The position numbers and the translations under genes are program-made. DNA of 39,986 nucleotides from contig JAOTYB010000003.1 in assembly GCA_029862065.1 (NCBI GenBank), positions 1-39,986 of the forward strand. The letters run 5' to 3'. The notes below the pieces were generated by a model. The model had not been told where the DNA came from. It was given only the letters and a program-made list of their open reading frames with translations, and ran no database searches. Positions 1 to 8,816 of the stretch are shown here, piece by piece. Source of the stretch: Acidimicrobiia bacterium (lineage in GTDB: Bacteria > Actinomycetota > Acidimicrobiia > Spongiisociales > SHLN01). Position 1 is the first letter of the stretch; each line of letters starts with the position of its first letter.

Positions 1-307
1 CGTACTGGCAATTCCCGGGGTTCGAGAGGCGGTGGCAGCTGCCGATCGGGTCGTGGCGATTAGCCCCCTCTTTGCCGGCAAGGCTCTCAAGGGCCCGGCC
101 GACCGGGTAATGGCCACCCTGGGCCTGGCACCCGGCAATCAGGGGGTGGCCGATGCCTACGCCGGTCTCCTTACCGACCTCGTCGTGGATGCAGAGGATG
201 CGGACGAGAAGGTTGCCGCCGACGCCACTATTCATGCTCTCGATACCCGCATCGCTAATCCGGAGCGGGCCGCCCGGTTCGCTCGCGCCATCGTTGAGCT
301 GCCGTGA
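1..307 (+). CDS. cofD: 2-phospho-L-lactate transferase (CofD/FbiA), C-terminal part, truncated by window start
   Basis: Frame open from position 2; translation VLAIPGVREAVAAADRVVAISPLFAGKALKGPADRVMATLG resembles the CofD C-terminus; stop overlaps the GTG start of cofE (GTGA). Confidence 0.85.
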   Translation, partial: VLAIPGVREAVAAADRVVAISPLFAGKALKGPADRVMATLGLAPGNQGVADAYAGLLTDLVVDAEDADEKVAADATIHALDTRIANPERAARFARAIVELP

Positions 308-996
308 TCGAACTTCACCCCCTTCCCGGCATCCCCGAGATCGAAAGCGGGGCCGACCTGGCCGCCGAGATCATGGCCGGGTGCGAGCGGGCCGCCCTCC
401 ACCTCACCGACGGTGACATCGTCGTGGTCACGCACAAGATCGTCTCAAAGGCCGAAGGGCGAACCGTCCGGGTATTGACCGACGCCGACTATCGGGCGGT
501 CATCGCCGAGGAGGCGGTCGACATCATCCGACGCCGCGGAGACCTTGTGATAACCCGTACGCGCCATGGCTTTGTGTGCGCAAATGCTGCGGTTGACCGG
601 TCAAACACACCCGAGGGAGTAGCCGTCCTGCTGCCGGTCGACCCGGATGGTTCGGCGCACAACCTCCGGCTAGCTCTGGAACGGGCTACGGGAGCCAAGC
701 TGGGCGTGCTGATAACCGACACGTTCGGCCGGGCATGGCGTCGGGGCCAAACCGACGTCGCCATCGGGATGTCGGGAGTGATCGCGGTCCTCGACCTTCG
801 GGGTACCACCGACACGGAAGGTCGCGAGCTCATGGCAACCGAGGTGGCCGTCGCCGATGAGCTGGCGGGAGCAGCCGACCTGGTAATGGGCAAGGCGACC
901 GCTGTCCCCGTCGCCATAGTGCGAGGAGCCAACCTCCTGGGCGAAGGCCGGGGAGACGATCTGGTCCGTGACCCCCAGGAAGATCTGTTTCTCTGA
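304..996 (+). CDS. cofE: Coenzyme F420:L-glutamate ligase (CofE / FbiB N-terminal domain type)
   Basis: 230 aa; HPLPGIPEIESGADLAAEI, VVVTHKIVSKAEGR and LITDTFGRAWRRGQTDVAIG motifs; overlaps cofD stop. Confidence 0.92.
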   Translation: MIELHPLPGIPEIESGADLAAEIMAGCERAALHLTDGDIVVVTHKIVSKAEGRTVRVLTDADYRAVIAEEAVDIIRRRGDLVITRTRHGFVCANAAVDRSNTPEGVAVLLPVDPDGSAHNLRLALERATGAKLGVLITDTFGRAWRRGQTDVAIGMSGVIAVLDLRGTTDTEGRELMATEVAVADELAGAADLVMGKATAVPVAIVRGANLLGEGRGDDLVRDPQEDLFL

Positions 997-1073
997 GTTG
1001 ACAGTTAACAGTCAACAGGCAACAGGCAACCCGCGCTTGACGCTTTCTGACTATGAACTGCCAACTGTGAACT
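997..1073. repeat. Degenerate heptanucleotide tract forming an imperfect inverted repeat between convergent genes
   Basis: GTTGACA GTTAACA GTCAACA GGCAACA GGCAACC (997-1031). AGTTGACAGTTAACAGTCAACAG (996-1018) pairs 17/23 with CTATGAACTGCCAACTGTGAACT (1051-1073). Confidence 0.7.
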
Positions 1074-2008
1074 CATTCCCTAAACGAGTCCACCGTCTTG
1101 GCGATGCCGGTCTCCAGGTCGGTCCAGGGCTCCCAGCCGAGGTGCTTTTTGGCGGCGGCGGCGTTAATGACTGAACGGTTGAGGTCTCCATCCTTGGCTG
1201 GGCCGTGTTCGGGTGAACCGTCGTATCCGGCGGCCCGGGCGATATGACCGTACAGCTCGTTGACCGTGGTGGGGATGCCGGTGCCGATGTTGAGGCGAAT
1301 AGGCCCGCCGATCTCCCCGGCCCGGGCAAAGGCATCAACAATGTCTTCAACGAACACGTAATCACGAGCTTGCTCACCGTCACCGTTAATCACCGGGCGC
1401 CTGCCATCCAGCATGAGCCGGGAGAAAATCGCCACCACTCCCGCCTCGCCATGGGGGTCCTGACGCGGTCCGTACACATTGCCGAGGGCGAGGATGACGT
1501 AGTCGATCCCTGAGTGCTGTTCGAAGTATCGAAAATAATCCTCGACGATCTTCTTTGATATGCCGTACGGCGAATCGGGAAGAGCCGGATAGTCCTCGGC
1601 GGCCGGCTTGCGCGGCACTTCCCCGAACATCGCTCCCCCCGAGGAGGCAAACACGATTCTCTGCGTGCCCGCTTCGGTCGCCGCCAGCTGGACGTTGAGC
1701 GTGCCCAGCACGTTCACCTCAGCATCGAACATCGGGTCTTCGACCGATGGACGCACCCCTGACTGAGCGGCCAGGTGATGGATGACGTCAGGCTCAAATC
1801 GGCGCACTGCCTGGCGGAACTCGTCGGTCCGGATGTCGAGCTGGTGGAAGTGGACCGAGCCAAGGCGGCGGGCGTCCGCCAATCGGTCGAGGTGACCCGT
1901 GGAGAGGTCGTCGACGGCCAGCACTTCCCAATCATCATCGACGAGGCGATCAACCAAGTGGGATCCGATGAAACCGGCTCCTCCCGTCACCAATGCTTTG
2001 CCGCTCAT
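1073..2008 (-). CDS. NAD-dependent nucleotide-sugar epimerase/dehydratase (extended SDR, UDP-glucose 4-epimerase-like)
   Basis: 311 aa; N-terminal TGGAGFIGSHLVDRL Rossmann motif, YGISK catalytic motif; SD-like AAGAAGGGA upstream of ATG. Confidence 0.88.
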   Translation of the reverse strand: MSGKALVTGGAGFIGSHLVDRLVDDDWEVLAVDDLSTGHLDRLADARRLGSVHFHQLDIRTDEFRQAVRRFEPDVIHHLAAQSGVRPSVEDPMFDAEVNVLGTLNVQLAATEAGTQRIVFASSGGAMFGEVPRKPAAEDYPALPDSPYGISKKIVEDYFRYFEQHSGIDYVILALGNVYGPRQDPHGEAGVVAIFSRLMLDGRRPVINGDGEQARDYVFVEDIVDAFARAGEIGGPIRLNIGTGIPTTVNELYGHIARAAGYDGSPEHGPAKDGDLNRSVINAAAAKKHLGWEPWTDLETGIAKTVDSFRE

Positions 2009-2051
2009 GGGGTCCCTTCTTCGTGCCTCGCCCGGCAGATCCTATCGGCGG

Positions 2052-3059
2052 TCATTCGGGTGGCGCGAAGGTGATCGATCCGGCAGGAAGCACCGATCCA
2101 GGGGCCACACGGGCACCATTGTCGAGCTCGCAGCCAGAGGAAACGACGGCTCCCTCGCCGACGAGAGTTGCGCCGCCAACGATCGCTCCCGATTCGATGC
2201 GGGCCCCCGGGCCGATAACCGCTCGGCGGACGGTGGCGCCGGCCTCAACGGTGGCACCGGCGAGCACGACCGCCTCGGAGACCTCAGCCCCATCCCCGAT
2301 CGTGGCGGTCGGGTCGACCCACACCCACGGCTCTGTCTTCTGAGGAAACTGAACGAGTCGCGACCGGCCGGCGGCAACCGCGTCATGGGTGTCCAGGTAC
2401 AACTCGTTGGTCCCGATATCGAGCCACACGCCCTCGATCACGACGCCGCCCAAGTGCCCGGCTTCGACCAGCTCCGGGAACACCGCCCGCTCGAAGGAGA
2501 GCCGGCCCTGCGGATAGCCCTCCAAGACCTCCCGCTTCATGAGGTACATGCCGGCATTCACCGTATCGGTGGGAGCCGTCCCGGCCGGCGGCTTTTCGAT
2601 GAACCGCTCAACCACGCCCTCGGGCGATGTCACAACGACGCCGTAGGCACTTGTGTCCTCCACTCGCACCAGTGCCAGGACCGCCGGCAGGTCGGGCGCA
2701 TTCGCGACGAACTCTGTGAGCTGGCCCTCCAGAACCACATCACCGTTCAATACGAGAAATCGCTCGTCGAGTCGATCGAGGGCGGCCGCTACCGGCCCGG
2801 CGGTGTCGAGCCGTGTCCGTTCGACCGACACCACCACGTGGGGCGTTGCGACCGACTCGGCGTATTCGCGCCACTCGCTCTCGTGATCGGTTCCGACAGC
2901 CAGAATCACCTCTTCCACCCCTACCTCGGCGAGGAGGCGGAACTGGAGCTCAATGAACGGCACACCAGCCACGGGAAGCAAGCCCTTGGGCATCGATTCT
3001 GTGAGGGGCCATACCCGCGTGCCTCGGCCGCCGACGAGTAGCACGGCCTGGCGAATCAT
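2052..3059 (-). CDS. Sugar-1-phosphate nucleotidyltransferase (mannose-1-phosphate guanylyltransferase-like) with C-terminal left-handed beta-helix repeats
   Basis: VLLVGGRGTRVWPLTESMPKGLLPVAGVPFIE signature; hexapeptide-like C-terminus (GAEVSEAVVLAGATVEAGATV). Confidence 0.88.
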   Translation of the reverse strand: MIRQAVLLVGGRGTRVWPLTESMPKGLLPVAGVPFIELQFRLLAEVGVEEVILAVGTDHESEWREYAESVATPHVVVSVERTRLDTAGPVAAALDRLDERFLVLNGDVVLEGQLTEFVANAPDLPAVLALVRVEDTSAYGVVVTSPEGVVERFIEKPPAGTAPTDTVNAGMYLMKREVLEGYPQGRLSFERAVFPELVEAGHLGGVVIEGVWLDIGTNELYLDTHDAVAAGRSRLVQFPQKTEPWVWVDPTATIGDGAEVSEAVVLAGATVEAGATVRRAVIGPGARIESGAIVGGATLVGEGAVVSSGCELDNGARVAPGSVLPAGSITFAPPE

Positions 3060-3769
3060 TTGAGAATCGCCGACTTGGCCGACAGGCGGACCCGCAACAG
3101 CATCAGGAGCGCCGGGAAGCCGTCACGCCACGAGATCTTCTTCCCCTCGTGGACCTCGCGGCCGGCGTAGGTAATGGGAACCTCCCAGATGCGCACCCCC
3201 AAGCGCAAAGCCTTGGCCGTCACCTCCGGTTCGAAGTCGAATCGGTTGGCCGACAGATTCAAAGATCGCAGGAGGTCGCCGTCGAACATCTTGTAACAGG
3301 TCTCCATATCCGACAGGGTGGTGTTGAACAAGACATTGGTCATGAGGCTGAGGAAGCGGTTGCCCACCCAGTGCCAGAAGAACATGTTGCGACGCTCGCC
3401 GGTGAACCGCGATCCGTACACCACCCGAGCCTGGCCCTCCTGGAGCGGACGGAGCATTCGAGCGAGATCGCGCGGATCGTATTCAAGATCAGCGTCCTGC
3501 ACGACGATGAGGTCTCCCCGAGCTTCCTCGATGCCCCGGCGCACCGCCGCTCCCTTGCCCCGATTGTCCGGATAGGACACCATCCGCACCGTCGAGTCGG
3601 CCAGTCGTTTGATGATGTCGGCGGTGCCGTCTTGAGAGCCGTCGTCGATGATGATGATCTCGCGCTCGATGCCGAGCGGGGCCTCCCGCAATCGCCGAAT
3701 CGCCTCACCCACCGTGTTCCGTTCGTTGAACACGGGAACAATGATGGAAAGCAGCTGGTAGTCAGCCAT
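3056..3769 (-). CDS. Glycosyltransferase family 2 (dolichyl-phosphate mannosyltransferase-like)
   Basis: LSIIVPVFNERNTVGEAIRRL, IIIDDGSQDGT, VVQDADLEYDP; 4-nt overlap with downstream gene. Confidence 0.9.
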   Translation of the reverse strand: MADYQLLSIIVPVFNERNTVGEAIRRLREAPLGIEREIIIIDDGSQDGTADIIKRLADSTVRMVSYPDNRGKGAAVRRGIEEARGDLIVVQDADLEYDPRDLARMLRPLQEGQARVVYGSRFTGERRNMFFWHWVGNRFLSLMTNVLFNTTLSDMETCYKMFDGDLLRSLNLSANRFDFEPEVTAKALRLGVRIWEVPITYAGREVHEGKKISWRDGFPALLMLLRVRLSAKSAILK

Positions 3770-4685
3770 CGATCAAGGAACGGAAATAGTCGACGGTGGG
3801 GGGCAGTCCTTCCGCCAAACCGACGGTCGGCTCCCACCCCAGGTGATGACGGGCTCGGCCGATGTCCGGCTGACGGCGGGCGGGGTCGGATTCAGGGAGC
3901 GGGAGATAGTCAATTCCCGTCTCGGCTATGGACTGCGCGATTGTGGTGGCGAGCTCCTTCATCGAGAGCTCTTCGGGGTTGCCGATGTTGACCGGGTCGG
4001 TGACGTCGCTGTTGGAGAGCCGCCACATCCCCTCAATGAGGTCGTCGACGTAGCAAAAGGATCGCGTCTGGGTTCCGTCGCCGTAGATCGTGAGCCGCTC
4101 ACCGGCCAGCGCCTGGTTGATGAAGTTGGAGACCACCCGACCGTCGTCTGGCGCCATTCCCGGCCCGTAGGTGTTGAAGATGCGAATGATCCGAGACTCC
4201 GGAACCAGGCCTTGCCGCTGATACGCATAAGTCAAGGCTTCGGCGTACCGCTTGGCCTCGTCATAGCAAGCACGAGTCGAGGTGACTTGGACCGAGCCGG
4301 TGTAGTCCTCGCGCTGGGGATGCTGGGTCGGATCGCCGTACACCTCGCTGGTCGAAGCGAGCAGGAATCGGGCACCTTGAGCAGCCGCCAGGTCGAGCAT
4401 GGCCCGGGTGCCTTCCCCACCGGTGCGGAGCGTTCCGATCGGGTCCAACAAGTAACGAGGCGGCGACGCCGGCGAGGCCAGGTGGTAGATCCGATCGAAA
4501 GAACCCGGAAGCTCCGGAGGGTCCACGACGGAGCCCTCAACAAACGTCGCGCCGTCGGCCGGGCCGAGTGGGCTGGGGCTCGACAGGTTGTCGAGCACGA
4601 CGACTTCCCAACCCTCGTCGAGGAGCCGAAGAGACAAATTCCGCCCGAGGAATCCCGCCCCACCCGTTACGAGGGCTCGACTCAT
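3762..4685 (-). CDS. UDP-glucuronate decarboxylase-like NAD-dependent epimerase (UXS type)
   Basis: MSRALVTGGAGFLGRNLSLRLL, YHLASPASPPRYLLDPIGTL, STSEVYGDPTQHPQREDYTG; start trimmed to the ATG overlapping the upstream stop (ATGA). Confidence 0.88.
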   Translation of the reverse strand: MSRALVTGGAGFLGRNLSLRLLDEGWEVVVLDNLSSPSPLGPADGATFVEGSVVDPPELPGSFDRIYHLASPASPPRYLLDPIGTLRTGGEGTRAMLDLAAAQGARFLLASTSEVYGDPTQHPQREDYTGSVQVTSTRACYDEAKRYAEALTYAYQRQGLVPESRIIRIFNTYGPGMAPDDGRVVSNFINQALAGERLTIYGDGTQTRSFCYVDDLIEGMWRLSNSDVTDPVNIGNPEELSMKELATTIAQSIAETGIDYLPLPESDPARRQPDIGRARHHLGWEPTVGLAEGLPPTVDYFRSLIDG

Positions 4686-5944
4686 CGACCGATGCCTTCG
4701 TACCGCATCCCGAGGTGGCGGACGGCATCGGGGTCGAGCATGTTGCGGGCATCGATGACGATCGCAGTCTTCATTGCCTCCCGTACTGCTCTCAAGTCGA
4801 CGGATTGAAACTCTGGCCACTCCGTCGCTATGAGCAAAACATCGGCGTCCTTGACCGCCTGAATAGCGTCGTCAACCCGGATGACCCCGTTGACGTGGGC
4901 TGCCTCAGGGTCATAGGCCTGGACGGTGGCCCCGGCCGCCATCAGCGCATCGGCCAGGAAGACCGCAGGCGACTCGCGGATGTCGTCGGTGCCGGCCTTG
5001 AAAGCCAGACCCCACATCCCGACCGTGGCTCCGTCGAGGTCGACGGCCGCTCGTACTTTGTCGACCACCCGGTGGCGCTGGAGCTCATTGACTTCAATGA
5101 CGCCTCGCAGCAGTGAGAAGTCGTACCCGGCATCGTCGGCGATCGAGACCAGGGCACGAGTGTCCTTGGGGAAGCACGACCCGCCGTAGCCGGGACCGGG
5201 GTTGAGGAAGTGAAAGCCCACACGCCGGTCATAGCCCATGCCCAACAGCACATCCTTGACGTCGGCGCCGACTGACTCGCAGAGGTTGGCTATGGCATTG
5301 GCGAAGGTGATACGGGTGGCCAAGTAGGCGTTTGAGGCGTACTTGATCATCTCCGAGGAGGGCGGATCGGTGACCACCACCGGTGCTTGCAGGGCTTGGT
5401 ACAGCTCGAGCATCACCTCGGCTGCTTCCTGGCTGCGAGTCCCGATGACGATTCGGTCCGGGTGGAGGAAGTCGCCAACCGCGCTCCCCTCGCGCAGGAA
5501 CTCCGGATTGGAAATGACGGTTGCCCCCCGCCGGAACGTGTCGACGTGGTCCTGGAACCGGGCAACCGAGCCAACCGGCACGGTCGACTTCAGCACCAAA
5601 ACCGCGTTTTGCTGCAACACCGGGCCGATGTCGTCGAGCGCACCTTCGATGTAAGTGGTGTCGGCCGAACCGTCTTCGGCCGGCGGGGTGGGAAGGGCGA
5701 TGAACACTACGCGGGCACCCGCCACCGCCTCCTTGTTGTCGGCGTGAAAGGACATCAGCTTGTTGGCGATGCCCTCAGACAGGAGCTGTTCGAGGCCGGC
5801 CTCAAAAAAAGGGACCTGGCCGGCCTCCAGTGTCTTGAGCTTCTCGGAATCTCGCTCCCCGAGACGGACTGTGTGGCCGAGGTAGGCGAGACCGGCACCG
5901 GTGACCAGCCCAACGTATCCGGCGCCGATGACGGCAACTTGCAT
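4682..5944 (-). CDS. ugd: UDP-glucose/GDP-mannose dehydrogenase family (UDP-glucose 6-dehydrogenase)
   Basis: 420 aa; MQVAVIGAGYVGLVTGAGLAYLGH; FLNPGPGYGGSCFPKDT catalytic Cys motif; GLAFKAGTDDIRESPA. Confidence 0.93.
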   Translation of the reverse strand: MQVAVIGAGYVGLVTGAGLAYLGHTVRLGERDSEKLKTLEAGQVPFFEAGLEQLLSEGIANKLMSFHADNKEAVAGARVVFIALPTPPAEDGSADTTYIEGALDDIGPVLQQNAVLVLKSTVPVGSVARFQDHVDTFRRGATVISNPEFLREGSAVGDFLHPDRIVIGTRSQEAAEVMLELYQALQAPVVVTDPPSSEMIKYASNAYLATRITFANAIANLCESVGADVKDVLLGMGYDRRVGFHFLNPGPGYGGSCFPKDTRALVSIADDAGYDFSLLRGVIEVNELQRHRVVDKVRAAVDLDGATVGMWGLAFKAGTDDIRESPAVFLADALMAAGATVQAYDPEAAHVNGVIRVDDAIQAVKDADVLLIATEWPEFQSVDLRAVREAMKTAIVIDARNMLDPDAVRHLGMRYEGIGR

Positions 5945-6063
5945 GTGTAATAAGCCTCAGATAGGTGTACGAATTAAGTCGGCGTGCGCGGGCCTCGACT
6001 TGACCGCCTTCCACCATAAGGTAGCGGGTGATGGCCACCGGCGCAGTAGGTCGAGCGACTCGC

Positions 6064-7362
6064 TCACTCCCCGAAGTCGGCGTCGGCACCGAGGAACACA
6101 ATGATGTCGACGCCGCCGGTGGTTGGATTGCCATCCTGCACCAAGCCGATCCCGATTTGGGCAACGAATGCATCGGCTGCGGCGATCTCGCCGGGGCGGG
6201 TTATCACCACGGTCTCGTCATACATCCGGTCGGCATTCCCGACCACAGCCACGACATGGCCAAGCGACTCGACAAGGTTCTTGAATTCCAGAGCGGCCCC
6301 GTTGCGGCCGTTTCCATTCCGTACCTCTATCCGCAAAGAGAACGCCGCATCTCCCGTCAGCGAGTTTCCCGCCCGGAAATCTTCCAACAACGCCGGCGCT
6401 TTTTCCGGATCGGGCCGAACATACGAGACCCCTTCGATGTTCTGAAAGTACACGGGGAGTGTGACCGCTTCGAGAGCGGCTGTGTCGAAGGACCGCATGT
6501 CCCAGGCCAGGTCGCGAAGCGTGTCGTAGTCGAGGCCGGCGTCGGTCTTCAGCTGCTCGCCGATTGCACCCACCAGCTCCCCCATGTCGAGGAGATTGGT
6601 CGGCCGCTTGGCTTCGTTGAGGATGGTGAACACCAGTTCTTGCTGGCGCTTGGTCCGGTCGAGATCGTCGCCGGGCACCCCCTGCCACTGGCCATCGACT
6701 AGCTCCTCGAGCGACCGGGCCCTGGCAAAGGAAAGAGCGGTTGGTCCGTCCATGTGGACAACACCGGCCGGCACGTTGAGGCCAGATTTGAGATCCCGGG
6801 TGGGGAGGGCAAAGAAGAAATCGATGCCATTCAGCTGGTCCACTATCGAAGAGAACCCCACGAAGTCAATCTCGACGTAGTGGTTGATCGAGACGCCGGC
6901 CACCGCCGAGGCCGCCTCGATCAACTGGTTCGGATCGCGGGCGTAGGTGGCGTTGAGCTTCTCACGGGATCCGTCGTCACGGATGACTAGTAAGTCGCGA
7001 GGGAGACTCACGAGCTGTGCGGTTTGCTTGGCCGGATCCAACCGGAACAGCATGATGACATCTGCCCGCTCACCTTCGAATTCGCCGAAGAACTCCAGGG
7101 ATCCGGTCAGGTTCTCGCAGGTGTCGCTCCCCACCAGCAAGAGGTACAAAGCCTTATCTGCTTCATCAACGGGCGCCACGAGCGCGGGCAGTTGCTCCTG
7201 AGGAATCTGTTCGATCGATCGATCGATCGCATCTTTGATGCCGTTGAGGTAGAAGAGCACGGCAAACACGACGACGTTGGCGAACAGAAGCAAGCCGATG
7301 AGGACCCGTTTCGTCACGACGCCAATTGGAAAGGGCACGGACGGTGCGGCAGAGCGCTGCAT
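6064..7362 (-). CDS. LytR-CpsA-Psr (LCP) family protein with LytR_C-like C-terminal domain
   Basis: N-terminal TM; DVIMLFRLDPAKQTAQLVSLPRDLLV; HMDGPTALSFARAR; C-terminal RIEVRNGNGRNGAALEFKNLVESLGH. Confidence 0.9.
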   Translation of the reverse strand: MQRSAAPSVPFPIGVVTKRVLIGLLLFANVVVFAVLFYLNGIKDAIDRSIEQIPQEQLPALVAPVDEADKALYLLLVGSDTCENLTGSLEFFGEFEGERADVIMLFRLDPAKQTAQLVSLPRDLLVIRDDGSREKLNATYARDPNQLIEAASAVAGVSINHYVEIDFVGFSSIVDQLNGIDFFFALPTRDLKSGLNVPAGVVHMDGPTALSFARARSLEELVDGQWQGVPGDDLDRTKRQQELVFTILNEAKRPTNLLDMGELVGAIGEQLKTDAGLDYDTLRDLAWDMRSFDTAALEAVTLPVYFQNIEGVSYVRPDPEKAPALLEDFRAGNSLTGDAAFSLRIEVRNGNGRNGAALEFKNLVESLGHVVAVVGNADRMYDETVVITRPGEIAAADAFVAQIGIGLVQDGNPTTGGVDIIVFLGADADFGE

Positions 7363-7369
7363 TTGGGCG

Positions 7370-7375
7370 AGGTTA
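7370..7375 (-). promoter_or_regulatory. Putative -10 element (TAACCT), leaderless-type, 7 nt from ATG of LCP gene
   Basis: Minus strand reads TAACCT-N7-ATG(7362). Confidence 0.45.
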
Positions 7376-7404
7376 CTACCGACCCGGATTCAGTTACGGC
7401 AGGT

Positions 7405-8076
7405 TCAGCTTGCCAACACCTGCGTGAAGTGAGCGACCGTTCGATCGGCGACGTCCTCGGCGACCTCCCACTGGTAGTCGGAGGCCGCCTCGTCGATCAG
7501 CCCATGGCCCACTCCCCCGTAGAGAACCCATTCTCCGGAGCTGAGTTGTGCCTGGGTTCGGTTCCGGTCGGCCCCGTCGACGATGGCGTCTTCTTTGCCA
7601 AAAAAGCCAAGGAGCGGGATGGGCGGAGCCGACGGACCTTCGCTCACGACCGGAGAGATCAGGACAACTCCTCCCACCATGTCTGAGGTGGCGACAAAGC
7701 CGAGGGCCGCAGGAGCCGCCCGGTCCATAGCGAGCAGACCAACCGCCCCGGATTGCACCCACGGTGTATCCGTACTGGCGATCCAGTGGGAGGCGTCGGC
7801 TAGGACCGAGGCCACCGCCTGATCCGCCGGCCAGTCGCTCGTCCGGCCGCGATACAGGTCGGGACAGGCCACCGCCAACCCGTATCTGGCCAACCGGCGA
7901 GCAAAGGCCTTGACCGAAGCCGTCACTCCATCGTGGCCGTGGACGAGCAGGATGGTCGGGAACGAACCGGTGTGATCGGGCCGAGCGAGGTAGCCGCGAT
8001 TGTGTCGAAGGCCAGAGAAGATATCGGCGGCGCCATAGAGGATCTGGTGAGTGCCCTCGCCCTTCAACAGTGCCAT
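7405..8076 (-). CDS. Dienelactone hydrolase-family alpha/beta hydrolase-like protein, nucleophile apparently missing
   Basis: TILLVHGHDGVTASVKAFARRLARYGLAVACPDLYRG; GFFGKEDAIVDG; VGHGLIDEA; nucleophile-elbow position reads GLLAMD. Confidence 0.78.
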   Translation of the reverse strand: MALLKGEGTHQILYGAADIFSGLRHNRGYLARPDHTGSFPTILLVHGHDGVTASVKAFARRLARYGLAVACPDLYRGRTSDWPADQAVASVLADASHWIASTDTPWVQSGAVGLLAMDRAAPAALGFVATSDMVGGVVLISPVVSEGPSAPPIPLLGFFGKEDAIVDGADRNRTQAQLSSGEWVLYGGVGHGLIDEAASDYQWEVAEDVADRTVAHFTQVLAS

Positions 8077-8093
8077 CGACGCCTTCCGCCTAA

Positions 8094-8783
8094 TCAGTCG
8101 GTGAGCGTAGTCGGGCGTACGGTGTGTACTTGGCCAGATCGCAGGACCTGGCGGCCGGTAGCCCCCTCCACCACCAAGCCCCCGGTGGCGTCGATCCCGA
8201 TGGCAGTGGCCGGGCCGCCTCCCTCCCAGGCAATCACCGATCCGATGGTGGCACTCACTTCTTCATACTCGGCGGGAAGGAAACCCTCGGGCCCGGCCGC
8301 CAGCTCCGCGAAGAGATCCTCGCACCATTGAGTTGCGATCCTCCGACCTGCCTCCGGCCCCGGATCGTCTCGGAAGAGGCCGGCCATCCCTTGCGGCGCA
8401 TCCGGCCAGTGCAGGTTGACTCCCATGCCCATCACCACCAGCTCTCCGGTCCTCTCGGCCAGCAAGCCCGCCACTTTCTCACCCGACTCGGTCAACACAT
8501 CGTTCGGCCACTTCAAGGCCACCGCCGGCCCCAGAACACGTTTGGCCGACAATCCGGCCACGAGTGTGATGAGCGGAACCTGGTCGACGGGCCACCATGT
8601 CTCGAAGGCCACGGATGTCGCCAGCGCCCGCGGAGCGCTAACCCATCCGGTCCCGCCCCGGCCCCGGCCGGCCTCCTGGGCTGTCGCAGTCACGAGGCAC
8701 GGACGTCCGTCAAACCGGGATCTCGCTTCGTCTTGAGTGGATGCCACACGTTCGAGGTGGTGGACAGCGTATTCTGTAGCCAA
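8094..8783 (-). CDS. birA: Biotin--[acetyl-CoA-carboxylase] ligase (BirA, no HTH domain)
   Basis: GRGRGGTGWVSAPRALATSV; LKWPNDVL; KVAGLLAER. TTG at 8783 preferred over the supplied ATG at 8816 because GGGAGG lies 6-7 nt upstream of it. Confidence 0.88.
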   Translation of the reverse strand: MATEYAVHHLERVASTQDEARSRFDGRPCLVTATAQEAGRGRGGTGWVSAPRALATSVAFETWWPVDQVPLITLVAGLSAKRVLGPAVALKWPNDVLTESGEKVAGLLAERTGELVVMGMGVNLHWPDAPQGMAGLFRDDPGPEAGRRIATQWCEDLFAELAAGPEGFLPAEYEEVSATIGSVIAWEGGGPATAIGIDATGGLVVEGATGRQVLRSGQVHTVRPTTLTD

Positions 8784-8816
8784 ATCAGACCTCCCAGGGT
8801 CTAAGGACGACAGCAT

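Noticed and set aside
1899-3041. 380-aa plus-strand ORF over the epimerase/nucleotidyltransferase genes
   Set aside because: Antisense to two clear enzyme genes with family motifs; composition is shadow-ORF-like.
3843-4808. 321-aa plus-strand ORF opposite the UXS-like and Ugd genes
   Set aside because: Shadow ORF; minus-strand frames have unambiguous Rossmann and catalytic motifs and ATGA operon overlaps.
304-5944. 4-8 nt gene overlaps as unusual features
   Set aside because: Standard translational coupling in compact bacterial operons.
7211-7230. GATC tetranucleotide run (TCGATCGATCGATCGATCGC)
   Set aside because: Lies inside the LCP coding sequence (KDAIDRSIEQ) and is explained by codons; too short to argue function.
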